Source of the DNA: Apoda limacodes
Lineage: Eukaryota; Arthropoda; Insecta; Lepidoptera; Limacodidae
Assembly: GCA_946406115.1 (NCBI GenBank)
Contig: OX291557.1
Coordinates: forward strand, 11,068,501 to 11,132,500
DNA: 64,000 bases
Reading direction: 5' to 3'
Shown here: in pieces, positions 45,310 to 58,703 of the stretch
Layout: the number at the start of each line of letters is the position of its first letter
Position numbering within the stretch: position 1 is the first letter of the stretch
Made by a program: the position numbers and the translations under genes
The notes under the pieces: generated by a model
The model's database searches: none
Seen by the model: only the letters and a program-made list of their open reading frames with translations
What the model was told of the DNA's origin: nothing

Positions 45310-45612
45310 TTACATGTTGATTATTTGGAAAGATGCTAATCTATATTTCCTTGATGTTATGTTTCTTATTAATATTTTGTTTTGCCCACTTTGTAATAGA
45401 TTGCTTAAACCGTTGTAAGCTATATAACCAACGCCACAACTTTGAGCTTCGGAAAAACTAAACGCTCCATGCGAGACATAACCCAACACTTGCCGTGAGC
45501 AAGAATTGCGCACATTTGTTATTTTAGAGGGCACCCATAGTTCTCTCATACACTTTACATATTCAGATGGCTCTACTTTGACTTTCTTCACTCTTTTAAT
45601 GCTTTTATTTAT
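45310..45612 (-). CDS. POP1: POP1 exon 4 (C-terminus)
   Basis: Acceptor TTTTTTACAG before ATAAATAAAAG. Encodes 'VEPSEYVKCMRELWVPS' and the glycine-rich end 'QVLGYVSHGAFSFSEAQSC' to 'YRLASFQIINM' and TAA. The family's C-terminal 'GYV...GF' and 'VLVRN.....YR' pattern is clear. Confidence 0.93.
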   Translation of the reverse strand: MNKSIKRVKKVKVEPSEYVKCMRELWVPSKITNVRNSCSRQVLGYVSHGAFSFSEAQSCGVGYIAYNGLSNLLQSGQNKILIRNITSRKYRLASFQIINM

Positions 45613-48600
45613 CTGTAAAAAAAATTAGACACAATATGGGTAAGGTTTAAAAATTGCCTTATTTTGATCAATATTTTTAATTTTCTTATAAAATTTAGAT
45701 TTTCCATACAAATTATTATTATAGCTACTTGAAATAAAGGCAGAAAAATTATCGTAAATATTACCAAAATTGCACTATTTTTTTGCACTATTTAACTTAA
45801 TTTTCATTAATAATTATTTGTATTGTATTGACTGGATTGTAGTGAATTGTTCAATCTTTGGTTGACAGCCTGTGCCATTATAAAACCCTTTATTTTACAG
45901 GCCAGTGTTCTAAGTTTAAAATGCCGTGTTTGTATTCTGATATGTAAAATAATTAAAATTATTAGTTAAATACTAAGATCAAATAAAAAGTTAAGATGGA
46001 ACCTCTGCGACAACAAAGTGAGGCTGGTTTTATAAACGTGGTGCGTAGCCCGGTGTTGCCATCATAATTCAATTACCCCAATATTACAAAAATAACGTTA
46101 TCACGAATACAAAAAATAACTATTATTAATAGTATTATTACATGATATACCGCATTTGGCAAGAAAAAGACGCCGTTGGGCGCATGTCGCAATGAATGGG
46201 TTAGTTATAATAACATTAGCACATGATAGAGCTAGTGTATTCCAACGAAAGGTGTACGATTTACTGGCGATAGTGAAAAGGTAAAAAAAAATAGTGTTTT
46301 AAAAATTAAATTACTGGATATTGAATTTTATGTGCGTTTTTATTAATTTAAAAACTTTTGTGCTGAATAAATTTTTTGTATCATAAAAGTTTCGAAAATG
46401 TTATTGAAAAAACTAAATAGAAGGGTTAACCTTTGGATTCTGGTTTTTAACCACACGACTTAAGTCGTGTCAGCCCTTTTTTTGTGTAGTACAAATCGTC
46501 GCTATGAAAAAAACGATCCGGCGTGTATCGGGACAGAGTGGCCGACGCGAGATTTTATTAGTCTGCGGGGTTTAGTACAAAATGTATGCACAGGGAGGCA
46601 TACTAGTTTTCTATCGAAAATTTCTCGTAATGTGCGCCCGGCCCTAACCCACCTAACTTCGTTTAGGTGTTGTTGTGTTCCAGTGCTGCCACCTTAGAGC
46701 TTTCGGAGTTAGATCTAGCGCTTTTTTGGGACACATAACGCCGAAATTTTAATAATAACTCCTAGCGGAAAATATAGCGCATTTTTATGGCAGACCAAAC
46801 TTAGTTGTAATCACGTTACAATCTTGCCAAAAAGTAGGAATAACGCAGCAACACCGTAATTAGTTTAGCTTTCGTTCCATTTGTTTAGGGTATTCCCCAA
46901 CTAAAATAAATTGTTTTTGGTTTACGATGTGCAACCTGGACTTTCAGGAATTCAGTCAAATCAACCTGATTCTTCTGACATCGAAAGCTATTAGCCATAC
47001 TTATTAATATTAAAATTAATTTAGATTTATAATTATGCCGATTTTTATTGAAATAAATAAAAATTTCTTACTAATATGCATTTTTTGTTCATGGAAAGCT
47101 AGCGGAATTTAGCGCTATTTTTTGTTAAAGCAAATTAGCGGAATCTAGCGCTTTTAGCGCTGATTGGCCTCAGAGAGGTGGCAGCACTGAAAGATTCTAT
47201 TTTGACTTTTAATTTAATATGAGGTTAAATAAATATAGTTATACCCCTTTTCCCATAGCATGGTGCGTGATTCCTTTATTTAACAGTTTTTACTTAATTG
47301 CAGCCCTAGGTGACATCAACGAAGTTCATGATTATGTAGTTTTGAAGATATAAATTATAGCTTTGTTTAATATGACTAATATTATAGTATTACAAAACTA
47401 TGTTCCAATTTCCAGAACGCATCATATGTTATGTGAAATAGAATATAGTTAAAGAAAAAAAAACTGTCATGGAACCTTACCTGTTTTTCCTTCTTTCTTT
47501 TTCGTCTTAGCCTTTTTATTTCTTTATTTCGCTCCATTCGCTTTTGTTTTCTTAATTTGCTGTTGAGATCCTCGTGATGTGGTTCAAATAAGGTTTTTGC
47601 AGATGATAAATCTTCAAATTGTGGCAAGCATATAAGCGCATGGTTTTTTAAATTTCCTTTGTTCTCTACATGCACATAAACTGCTACTAAGCATGATTCT
47701 CCATTTTCTATTGCTGGTATATTCACCTTGTTTAGCAGACAATCCTGAAATATTGTGTTTATTATTAAATTAACACATTTTTACAATATTATTATTTCTA
47801 CGTAAAGTGAAAGTGACTTATTTTTTCTCATACTGTGTTACGCTAAATATCTTGTTGCTCAGATTTCATGGACATTAAGGCTCTGTGCTGTCTCCTACGC
47901 TGTTTCTACTGCATATCAAAGACATGTTGGACATCAACAACATAACATTGCTATGCAAATGACAGTACTGGAGATGCTTGTTACAAGGGTCGTGTAATAT
48001 CCCTCGCTCCGTTGTAGAGGAAAAGCGTTGAGAACTTGTCAGAGTCAGAGACCTCAAATAGAGATCACTCTGTCAAAGGTCTCACTGGGGACGGTAAAAT
48101 TTAGTCCGTTTCAACCCTACAAAGACACTAGTCCGCTGGTTCACCGCAAAGAAAACTCCATTCACTGAAAACCCACAATTCCAGAACACACCTCTTGGTG
48201 TTGATATCTCCAGCGATGTTCAGTTCCGAGATCATTTGCAAGATAAGGTGAAGCTGGCGCCAAAAAACTTGGTGTACTCAACTTAGTGAAGCTGAATCAA
48301 TGATGTGTAATAAACTATTAATTTATTTCACATATTTCAATAAAAATCTCGTTAAGTTTATATGTAACTGCTGCACTACTTACACGCTCAGTTACATATC
48401 GCGTCATCCTTGTTTTTACTCAAGTTTTCTTTTACGTAGTACTGCCTCTTAAGTGTTGTTAAACAAAATCTGTTGACTTTTGTGTTTTTGCTTTTAATCA
48501 TTAATTACTATTGAAATAGCAAGGCTTGCCTGGTAGAGACCGCTTTTTAGCCATAAGGTCGCTTTTTTTTTATTGTATTTCTTTTGCAAATTGTGCAATA

Positions 48601-51600
48601 AAGAAAAGTCATTCATTCATAACTCTAGATGGTAATAAATAATTTAATACTAAAACTGAAGTCATTGACAAAGCAAAGTATTTCAAAATGTATATTCTTT
48701 ATTATCAAGAGGCAGTCTGAAAAGTTTCTGACCTATCAAAGATACAAGAAAACTGTTCTTGAAATGTATTATTATTGTTCTAGCCTCTTCTTGTAAGTCT
48801 ACCCTCCTCTCTCAGCGATGCTCCCATCTGTTTAACCCCTCCAAATAGTACTATTTTTCTATGCAAAATAATTTTTAACAAAGGTATGGTCTCCTTATTT
48901 GGTATAAAACTCTGTCTGTAACTGACCCTGAGTGCAATTTTTAACTTAGGAAACGAAAAAGGTTACTTGGAGCTGGGGTGAGTAAGGCAGTCAAGCAGCT
49001 CAAAATGTAGTTCTTGGATTTTCGCCACGGCAACTGCCGGTTGGTAGGTAGGTAGGTGTGAGACGACGCAATGTCTTGGTGAAACAAAACACTCACATCA
49101 ACTCACTCAAACAATTGTCAAACAACAACTGTGAATATGAAATGGCTGAAAGTATAAGGACCTTTCAAAAGAGGCCCAAACTGATTCCCAAGCTTTAGTT
49201 GATGAGTGCTGCAGATCTTTATATTGAGGTTATATACTTTTCAGACCACCTGTGTAATACATATATATATATATATTTATCAAACCATTTTAGAAACTTC
49301 AGTATGGTCTGTAAAGGATAATGGTAAACATTAGTTTGAAATTATTACCTGTAAACATTTTAATTTAATTTTGTCACGTAGTACAAAGAAATCATTTAAT
49401 TGAGAGTGATTCCAATCTTGAAGTAACATTTTCCATGGACATTTAAAAGGGCTATTCACTGCTAGTTTAGTGTAATTTACTCTCTTATTTGGGGGTAATT
49501 TGAAGTATCTTTCTCTTAATTTCAGTTCAACTTGCTTTTCATATTCTTTACCTGCATTAGAGTCAGGTGGCAAATAACACTGCCCCATTTCAAAAGATAA
49601 GCTCTCAGTCTCACGAAGCCCTCCAGATCGCGCTCCAAACATTATAAACAATTGCCAAAATGGAAGCCCATACCCTGACGGTATGACGATATCCCAACCA
49701 CTCCCAAAACCTGAAATATTTTAATATCAATACAGATTTAATCTTAAATTCGCGCGCTCTACCGCACTTACGCATACATGCAAAATACAAATATAAATGA
49801 AATACAAAATGCTAAATTCACATGGGGCAGTTGAGGCAGAACAGTGAGCACCACAAGTACTCATCATGCTGAGAACAGTTAATAGCTGACCATTTTGGTA
49901 TATTGTGGCAGTGAGAGAGAAGGTACTGTCTTGTAGCTGGACTCGCGTGAACATGAGGACAGTCCAGTGTGCCAAGAACATGACAGTACTGTGGTCTTTT
50001 TGCAATCCAGTTTTGGATGCAAAGTACTTCCTATTTATTGCACTCTCGACAATTTCAATTACTGCATCCTTTGCAGCTTTGAGCTATTTATGCAGCAATT
50101 TTGAATAAGTGGCGTAAATATTGACGTTATCGTCGTCACTTATCTGTGTATTTTTGAATACCAACTGTCTTCTTGCAATGTATGTAGAGGTGCATGTTAG
50201 CATTGTTGCAGTGCGGGAGCGGTTGTCGTACACCGCACAGCTTGCAACTGGTAAGTCCTTATTGTGGTTTGAGGTTGCCGGGTGACACACACGTCTCGCG
50301 TAACCAATTTTTACGTTTAAATTCTGTTATCTGAGGTTGTATTGAAGTTGACCTACGGCGGCCGCACGCGTAGTACGTACTTTGCTTCTGGTCTGTTCTG
50401 CCCCACTGTCCTGCCCCCGTGTAAGATCATCAGATATGGCCATTGGTTACGCAGGTCATTATGCATCAATACAGGCAAATTTGTTGTCCAAGTAGTTTAA
50501 TGTTGTCTTGTGCCATACAACATTCAGGTGCCTTACCATACTATGACAGTTTTTAGACTTATCACCCAACTAATCCACATCATTGTGTGCATAGAAATCT
50601 GAAGTTAACACATTAATAGGGTTTCTACCCGAGAATTCTCGAGAAATTTGTCTTTAGTTGAGGCCGAAAAGAAAAACTCGAGAACTCAAGCAATCAATTC
50701 CGTGTGCTAGGTAACTAAACAAATAATATTGAATGTTAATTTTGATTTGTTTAATTGAAATACTGTGATGTTATTAACATAATAGTTTATAAATATAAAG
50801 GGCATTTTTTGTTTAAACTGGAAACAATAAGATTGTTTTGTTAAACATGATTTCATAGTTATCTAATATTTACTGGTAATTTGGTTGATTTAATTTTACA
50901 AATCATTTTTTATTTAATTGAAGACTGTTATTCATTTATAACTGGTAGGGACCCTATAATTGTAAAAAACCTAAGTAGTTCCCTATTTTTTACATAGAGC
51001 AGCTGAGTGTAGTTTGTTTATTTTATTGTTTGTTGTTGATTTGTTGATTAATAGTGCAATTTATGGTACGTAAAGATTTACCATTAGATTTAATTGATCT
51101 TACCTATCAGTCTTTTTAGTAATAAAGCCAAAATTTTAAAATAATATTGTGATTTTTTTTTAAATTTCAAAACCTCTCAAGAAACTCAGGAATTCCTGGT
51201 CCAAAATTCTTATGCCTTAAGAAATAAAAATGATCGAGAAACCAGAAACTAATGATCATGAGTATGGGCATGGCATCATAATGAAGGTGTGTTAAGAATA
51301 GACAATCTCTACTAAAACTAAATTGGGCAATTGGACAGTAAATGATATAAAGAAGTTTTTTGAGAAAGCTCCAGTGAAGTAAAGCCGAGCATGAGACGGT
51401 ATACTCATTTTTTAAGAGCAATCTGTTTCCCTCATCAATCCACTACCACCACAAAATAAGTTATAGTACTAACATATAGAAGCTTACTCCCATCAGCTCC
51501 CAAAATGTGTCAATATTTACAGAAATGTACCTTAAGTCATTCAGTGTAAGCCAAATGGAACATAACAAGCATTACAGTTTATACGTTCATGGATCTTCAA

Positions 51601-53467
51601 ATTCAAAGGCTAGCCAGTTTCCTAGTAGCTAGTTTAAATTTGTCCTACATATTAAGTGGAATAAAATTGATATCAGGTAGGTTGGTAAAGTTATTTGCGC
51701 CAGATTTCTGATGCTACTGTATCCTACATAAGCTTGTACGCACGGTTGCCGTTCACACACGCGCACACTCTAGTCCGCTCCATACTTGCAGCAGCACCAC
51801 AGTGTGACCTGTTTGTGTCTGACATAGCAAATTTGTTGACTAAGTGCAAGAGTATGCTATAAAGACAAATGAGAGATTTTAGTAGTATATGCTTTTTGTT
51901 TTTGAAATGTTGTTTTAAATGTATTGTAGTGATATGGTTTATAAACTGTTATACTGCAGTTCATAATGCTTACTCATTTTTCATTGTGATATTACATTTT
52001 CTATCTAAGAAATTAATTGAATATATATAAGAACATGTTAAGAATTTACATGATGACATGTATTCTTGTTAACTTACCAACTTTTTTATAATTAGAATCT
52101 TGGGAACCAGGTCTATGTATTAACACTATAGGGATACATTGAAGTTCTGGATCATCCTCATAAATTTCTCCAGGCACTAATTGTGTTTTACTAATGTGGT
52201 CTAGAAATTGAGGATTGGTTTTTTTGTTCCTTTTTATTGTGTCTTGTATTTCAGTGTCCCACAAAGGAGAAGTTGCTGAGTAAGATGGTATTTCAAGCAA
52301 ATGCTCAACATCCACTAGGCTATCATTATGCCTTGCCTTTGTGCGATAAGAAGGTCGACTTAAACGGGGGTCTCTAACAACTAAACCTGTTATCATACTG
52401 GGTGGTAGTTGTGAAGGAGTATTTGCTTTACTTATATTTTGCCAGTATTCATACTTTTCTTTTAAACAGAGCTGCATTTTGTTTTTATTAATTAGTGAGA
52501 CCCATTTATTATTCTTAATTTTCTCTAAATCATCTATACATTTAAGACTACGGACTATGACAGCTTGCGAAAGAGGGCCTGTCAATCTAAACCTGTTGAA
52601 TATACCAGGAAAAACATTGATATCAATCTGCGCAGAGTTATTTAAACGTCTTCGCTTTATAGGTTGGTCCAATACTTCACTATTTTTAGGTGTACATAAA
52701 CCACACAGAAGTGTTTCTACTTGTTTTGATTGTGAAGGATGAACAAATAACCATAAAGTTTTGTTTGTAGAGTTATCAGGTAACCATAGAAAATGAACTT
52801 TGCCAATATAACCATAAGGAAAAGTGTCCAACTTATATAAGTGTATTGAACCTTCTCTTTTTCCAGTTAAAAACGCTTTAGCACATATACTGAGACCACA
52901 TGAATTGTTGGTTATTTTATCAAAAACATTTTTAATTGCTTCTATAGTGCCTCTGATTTGTATTGGGATATTATATGAAATGTCTTGAATGAGACAATGG
53001 GCTGAAGTTGCTCGATAACATGCTCTAAATGCTTTATCACATGGGGCATACGCTAATCTAAATCCCCAGCGCTCTACCATATGAAATCTCTTAGCATGCC
53101 ATATGTGAGTCTCAAGCCATACATTCCTTTTTTGCCGCCGATTATACTCTTCTAAAAGATTTCCTGGGCGTCGCTTATACTTTCTAGACGGCCGCTTTTG
53201 ATTTGGAGGTAAACCGCTCTTTTTTAACTGCTCCATATGACCTTCCCGAAGTCTCCGTGGAAGTCGTTTGCAATTATGGCTCATAACTCTGCGACGCATA
53301 TGTACGGGAAGTGTTTGAAAAATCATTTTGGTTTTGCTGGGCCGGAGGATGCTTTCAGTCATAGCAGCTATTTCTATACTCCTAGATTTAGCAAACTGAT
53401 AACTATTCGCAGAATGTGGTAGATGTTCGGTGCCGCCTAAAGTTGCATCAAACTCTGATTCCTCCAT
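45310..53467 (-). CDS. POP1: POP1, large protein subunit of RNase P and RNase MRP, four exons
   Basis: Nuclear protein that scaffolds the catalytic RNA of RNase P (tRNA 5' leader removal) and RNase MRP (rRNA processing). Exons in transcript order: 53467-52078, 49710-49349, 47744-47481, 45612-45310; all GT/AG with matching phase, 772 residues. The N-terminal block shows 'HMRRRVMSHNCKRLPRRLRE', 'RRPGNLLEEYNRRQ', 'WLETHIWHAKRFHMVERWG' typical of POP1. The second exon has 'GFGSGWDIVIPSGYGLPFW' and 'GARSGGLRE' (POPLD region); the third is a Lys/Arg-rich link; the last has 'RQVLGYVSHGAFSFSEAQSC' and 'ILIRNITSRKYRLASFQI'. Human POP1 is about 1,024 residues, so this one is short, mainly by a reduced N-terminal tail and linkers. 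I see no frame break. Confidence 0.95.
46681..47189. mobile_element. hAT-like nonautonomous element with CAGTGCTGCCACCT ends, in POP1 intron 3
   Basis: CAGTGCTGCCACCT at 46681 is repeated inverted at 47176-47189 (AGGTGGCAGCACTG). Inside, 'TAGCGC' followed by T runs occurs at least five times near both ends. Flanks do not show an 8-bp duplication, so either it is decayed or another mechanism applies. No ORF. Confidence 0.65.
47481..47744 (-). CDS. POP1: POP1 exon 3
   Basis: 88 codons in phase 0: 'DCLLNKVNIPAIENGESCLV' through 'LICLPQFEDL' to a basic end 'IKRLRRKRKKEKQ' and donor CAG|GTAAGG. The open frame runs past the donor into intron, which is not part of the protein. Confidence 0.88.
47870..48622 (+). 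mobile_element. LINE 3' fragment in POP1 intron 2
   Basis: Plus-strand translations in shifting frames read 'GSVLSPTLFLLHI', 'CYANDSTGDACY' (YADD changed to YAND at 47952-47963), 'LVRFNPTKT', 'FTAKKTPFTENPQFQNTPLG' and 'VDISSDVQFRDHLQDKVKL', the RT end of a jockey/CR1-like element. It ends with a terminal (ATTC)n-like tail 'gtcattcattcat' after 'gcaataaagaaaa'. Opposite in orientation to POP1. Confidence 0.7.
49349..49710 (-). CDS. POP1: POP1 exon 2 (POPLD region)
   Basis: Acceptor ATATTTCAG before GTTTTGGG. Encodes 'GFGSGWDIVIPSGYGLPFW', then 'FGARSGGLRETESLSFEMG' and ends 'DKIKLKCLQ' at donor CAG|GTAATA. The GWD...PFW...GAR pattern is diagnostic of the family. Confidence 0.94.
52078..53467 (-). 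CDS. POP1: POP1 exon 1
   Basis: Long first exon of 463 codons from ATG at 53467 to the donor G|GTAAGT. It contains the whole N-terminal POP1 domain including the basic 'RKYKRRPGNLLEEYNRRQKR' and the first part of the C-terminal half ('PPSMITGLVVRDPRLSRPSY'). The start is the first Met of the frame and sits in a short acidic leader 'MEESEFDATLGG'. Confidence 0.95.
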
Positions 53468-53499
53468 ATCTATATGAATATAACAAACGCTTTTAAAAC

Positions 53500-55460
53500 T
53501 AAAAAATCAACGATATTTGGATATTCTATAGCACAATTAAATTTGTTAAACATTAACTATATAGATATTGAATTTTTGAAAATCATAATTCTTATACAAC
53601 CTAAAACTAAAGTGAATATACCGAATAAAATAAACAAACATATCACAGATTAGAGAGTTATTTTTTTACACGTATATGAAATCGGTAAACCATAGATCCT
53701 AGCCAGGGCGCCAATTCTCATGCGATCGAATTGATCACGAATTCGAAATAAAGTACGAATTTAAACTTTTCTCGAACGAAAATGTAGTTTAGCAATTCTG
53801 GTAATGTCGAGTCCGACATTTCTCGAACGCAAGCCGCTCGAACTGCTTCGAGTGGTCGGGACCGTTCGAGACTACATCTCGCATTCGAATCATGACAAAT
53901 TTATTTCAAAATGATTGGGTTCTAAACATTAATTCTACTCTTAGCGTGAACTATATGTTCTAAAATCTAAAGAAAATGTCTAAAATGTAGGTCAAAGTAA
54001 TTAAAAGGGCGGAAAAAATGACTTATATTACGAAATATGATATTTTTTTACCTTTATTACTTTCATAATACATTACTAGTCTTTTCTCAATTGATTGATT
54101 GGCCGATTTCTGCAAATATCAAAGTCGCCCATGACAATAATATTCTTCTATTTCTATTGATTTCCATCATAACAAACACTAGATTACATCACATACACAA
54201 AAATGTTTGAGGTCCGGCACCGCCATCTTTAGTGCTGCGTAGTATTTTGATAATACTAGGTGGTAATTTCATGTGAAAAACATTTAATAAACATAATTAC
54301 ACCGTTGAAAAATAAGAATAACCTAAAATTCTCAACCAAATAAACAAATAAAACACACAACAAAAACAAACAGAGTTTTTTTTAGAGGGATTTAGTTTAA
54401 AAACTTAGTTATACTTGTTATTTCCTTATTAATAATGATGAAACACAAGTAAAATGTTGCTTCAAACATTTTGTAGTCACCGAACCCTTTTTTAATATAT
54501 CAAAAGAAGCATATTAGAAAAGGCGTTTTTAAAAACGCTCTACAACTGTGCAACGGAACGTACCTCATAGCCTAACCGGTTTACAATGGCAACATTCCAC
54601 CGCCTCGAACGACATTTTGTTCGAAGGTTGTTTCGATTGATAGTGAGAATACAGCCAACGCGAAAATGATGTCGACGATCGAAATTTTACAGTCGAGATA
54701 GTGCCTTCCAGATAATCTCTAATGCTGACAAAAAAATGGCCGCAAAAGTGTGACAGAGACGAAGCGAACGTGCGGTGTCTTGCATATAACAAAAAAGGCC
54801 ACAGTTAAACATTGTCTCTTTGTTAAGTATGACCAATTTCGTGAGCCTATTGCGCAGTCCATAGGACAGATTTGCAGAACTCTATATCTATGCGGTAAAC
54901 TAACCTATTATTTTACCCAAAATCGGTATATGAGAAAAACCCAATATACATAATCGTATCCTTATTACAACGCACGTTTTGACTTTATTGAAGCCAGCCA
55001 TAACAATATTTTATTGATTGTTTTGAGTATTTTTTTACTTGCTTTTATTCTTTTTACACTCGTAGTATTACCTACTCGCCTCTTGCTCTTAAGATATTTT
55101 ATCAACTTGTTTGATTTATGATTGATGATGCGTTGGCATAGGCGACATATATACGAATGCCAATAATTTTCAATTTTTAAATGATTTCATTGCTTTTTTT
55201 TTTAATTTATTGAGGTAAAAAACAATGACACAATGTATAATATTAAAATAAATCTTAAATATAACAGTTTTCAATAATTGCGACATCAGCATCATTTACC
55301 ACATAATAAGTCAATAATATTTTATCAATACGGGTTTCTTCTTATGTTGAGAGAACTAATCACATCACAATGTAATAGAGAAAATAAGTACTATTATAAA
55401 AACTACAAAACTAATACTACTACTAAAATACTCTTAAGTAATGTTATGAATGATTAAGTA
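53500..55460. other. Region upstream of POP1, no gene seen
   Basis: AT-rich, with a patch of TCGA-rich short inverted repeats at 53,815-53,890 and the dispersed repeat at 54735. The POP1 promoter must lie near 53,470-53,700 but no clear core element is visible. Confidence 0.5.
54735..54900. repeat. Dispersed repeat related to 16640-16770
   Basis: 'atggccgcaaaagtgtgaca' gagacgaagcga and 'cataggacagatttgcagaa' ctctata match 16,640-16,770. Open frames here are not genes. Confidence 0.5.
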
Positions 55461-55461
55461 A

Positions 55462-58400
55462 CAAAGTCAAAGTCAAAGTCAAAATGCTTTATTCAAATAA
55501 GGATTTTACAATCACTTTTGAATCGTCAAAGTTATAAAATATTATTTTTTGAACCCTCCCACCTTCCTGCCGGTTCACAATGTTGTTGATTTCTACCGAG
55601 AAGAATCCGGCAAGAAACTCGATAGTTACTCTTTTAAAAACACTATCAATAATACAAATAAACTAAAATACAATTAATGTTTTATATAAAAAATTTTAGT
55701 CGTACAATTTTATGTTTTTTCCATTTTAATTTGGTTTACCTATGCATCCTGTAATTGAGCATTATCAGTCCCAAGGATTTTTATCATTTACATAATCTGA
55801 AATATTGTAGTATGCCTTTTTACAAAGTACCTGCTTGATAAAAAATTTAAATTTACTTATTGATAGATTTTGAATTTTATTGGGAACTTTGTTGTAAAAG
55901 TGTATACATTGCCCCATAAAAGAGTTACTTATTTTGTGTAGACGTGTATCATGCACCAACAGCTTATTTTTACTTCTAGTATTTACTTTGTGAACGTCAC
56001 TTTTCTTGCTGAAACTATTGATATTTTTATGTACATATAAAAGATTTTCATATATGTACTGCGACACTAAAGTTAAAATTTTTACTTCCCTAAACCTATC
56101 CCTCAGAGATATCCTAGATCCTAATTTATAAATAGCACGAATCGCCCTTTTTTGTAACAAAAATATTGTATTTCCATCAGCAGCGCTACCCCACAATAGG
56201 ATACCATATGTCATTAAACTATGGAAATAGCTAAAATATACTATTTTTGCAGTGTCGACATCGGTCAATTGTCTTATTTTCTTGATCGCATACACAGCAG
56301 AGCTACGTTTTTTGGCTAGGTTATGAATATGAGGACCCCATTGAAGTTTGGAGTCCAGCGTTATGCCAAGAAAGACTGTTGAATTAACAAGTTCTAATTA
56401 CTCGCCATTAATAATAATACGTGTCTGTCTCTGACTAACATTTGGTAATGTAAATTTAACACATTTGATTTTTTTTTCATTAAGTAACAAATTATTAGCG
56501 TTAAACCAATTTACAATTTTAGAAAGGGCATTATTTAATTCATTATAATATGTCTGTCGTCTCTTAACTTTAAAAAGCAAAGAGGTTTTATCAGCAAATA
56601 AGACAATGTCATGGTTTTTTACATGATATGGGAGATCATTAATGTAAATAAGAAATAGAAAAGGACCTAAAATTGAGCCCTGAGGGACTCCCATAGTGAC
56701 TGCTGATCCCGGAGATCTTTCACCGTTGACATCTATTTTCTGTACTCTCCTACTCATATAGGATGTCAAAAGGTCGAGAGCTTTGCCTCTAATACCATCT
56801 AATGCCGTCAAACACAGTCAAATGCCTTAGATAAATCACAAAACACTCCAAGGGCGTCATGCGAATCCTCCCAGGCGTTATATATATTTTTTAATAGTGC
56901 CACTCCTGCATCGGTTGTGGAACGGCCTTTCATAAAGCCAAACTGTTTACTACTAAGTAGCTCATTAATACAGAAATGGCTTAACATTTGACAAAGTATG
57001 ATTTTTTCAAAAACTTTACTGAGTATAGGTAGTATTGAAATAGGCCGAAAATTATTAGGATCTGTTGAACTACCTGATTTAAAAAGAGGTATAACTTTGC
57101 TAAGTTTCATCTCATCAGGAAACACACCACTATCAACACAACTATTAAAAATAATGGCTAAGGGTTGTGCTATAACATGAATAATTGAATTTATAGTTTT
57201 TACAGAAAGTCCCCAAAGGTCTGTGGTGTTTTTAATTTCTAATGTTTTAAATGTATTAATGATATCCGTAGGACTAATGTTTTTAAATACAAAGGGAACG
57301 TTACATTCAGGAACACTAGTTTTTAATAATTTTTCTGCTAAGATTGGACTTGAGTTTAGATGTTCAGTTGTTTTGAATGGGATATTCCTAAAAAACTGTT
57401 CAAAGGCAACTGCTACCTCAGAATTTGTTTTAAAACTAGCATCATCTACAATCAACTCAAAGTCCTGACAAGAATTCCTAGCTTTACCAGTTTCATTATT
57501 TATTATGTTCCATGTAGTTTTTATTTTATTTGTTGAATTTTTTACTTTATGTCTGAGGTGAATTGCTTTTGCAACAAGACAGACCTTTTTAAAGGTTTTT
57601 GAGTATTTTTTTAAATATTCCCTAAATATTTGGCTATTATTATATGTTTTTTCTTTATATAATTCATACAGTTTACGCCTACTTTTATGAATACCTGGGG
57701 TAGCCCATTCACTAAAACTAAAGCGACTGGAAATAAGTTTCTTTTTTGCAGTAAATATTTTATTATACTCTGTAGTAATAGTGTCAAGAACAGTATTGTA
57801 CATATCATTTGGGTCGCTATTATAAAGCAAATCTGGAAGTTTATGCATTAAGTTAGATTTAAATGATTCAACCCGTTTAGTTGTTATTGGTATAAATTTA
57901 ATTTCCTTTTTAGTAATACTATTCTTTCTTTCTAAAACCACTAACTGTCCACAATGATCTGACTCTAGATTGCTTATAATTGATTTTTGAATTGGTTTTA
58001 TGTCAGTAAATATATTGTCGATGCAAGTGACACTGGATACAGCAATTCTAGTTGGTTCACAAAACAAATTATTTAAATTAAAAGACTGAAATAAGGCAAG
58101 CAATCTGTTGCTTAATGAGCTATTTTCCAAAATGTTTATATTGAAGTCTCCACAAACAATGATTTGTTTATTGGAATTGCTGATTTTATTCAGCACTTCT
58201 TCCATAACTAATTCAAAATTATCATAAATTGCACAAGGCGGCTTGTATACACTCACAACAATGAGATGCTCAACTTCTATACAGGACAGCTCGGCAGTTC
58301 GCTCAACTGAGAGGCTCACAATGTCTTTACGTTCCTTAAACTTTAGCTGTTTATTAACTAAAATTAAAGAGCCACCATGGATAGCATTTACTCGGCTGAA

Positions 58401-58700
58401 CGAACTTCCCACCTGGTGATTAGTGAAATTGAACATAAACTGATGGCTGCGTAGCCAGTGTTCAGTGATACATAAAATGTCAAACTTTTGGCAGTTTATG
58501 AACAATTCAATTTCTAGTTCTTTCTGAGACATTCCTTATATTCTGATGCACCAGGTTCAATGGAATATTATTTTTAGTATGACAAAGTTTATGTTTTTGT
58601 TTCTGTTTGCATAAAACTTGAGTAGACATAGATTGTTTAATATAATCATTATTAATGTTGGAATTATATAATATGCCAAAGTGGTCCTTTGTTGTCTGAA
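55462..58700 (-). mobile_element. CR1/jockey-like LINE, nearly full coding region but broken
   Basis: Minus-strand frames: endonuclease-RT 58532-56808 ('FDILCITEHWLRSHQFMFNF', 'IVCGDFNINIL', 'SDHCGQLVV', 'FRPISILPILSKVFEKIIL', 'KQFGFMKGRSTTDA'), RT middle 56811-56398 ('MGVPQGSILGPFLFLIYIND'), RT end 56295-55765 ('LMTYGILLWGSAADGN'). Breaks: a one-base shift near 58,530 between 'NLVHQNIRN' and 'KELEIELF', a small deletion after 'SKAFDCV' at 56,808, a stop after 'IINGE' at about 56,398, and FADD changed to FADK at 56587-56598. The 3' end carries GACTTT repeats (55462-55481). Clade placement among CR1, jockey and relatives is uncertain. Confidence 0.85.
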
Positions 58701-58703
58701 AAT

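Noticed and set aside
52479..53422. Plus-strand frames opposite POP1 exon 1
   Set aside because: Antisense shadows of a long conserved exon.
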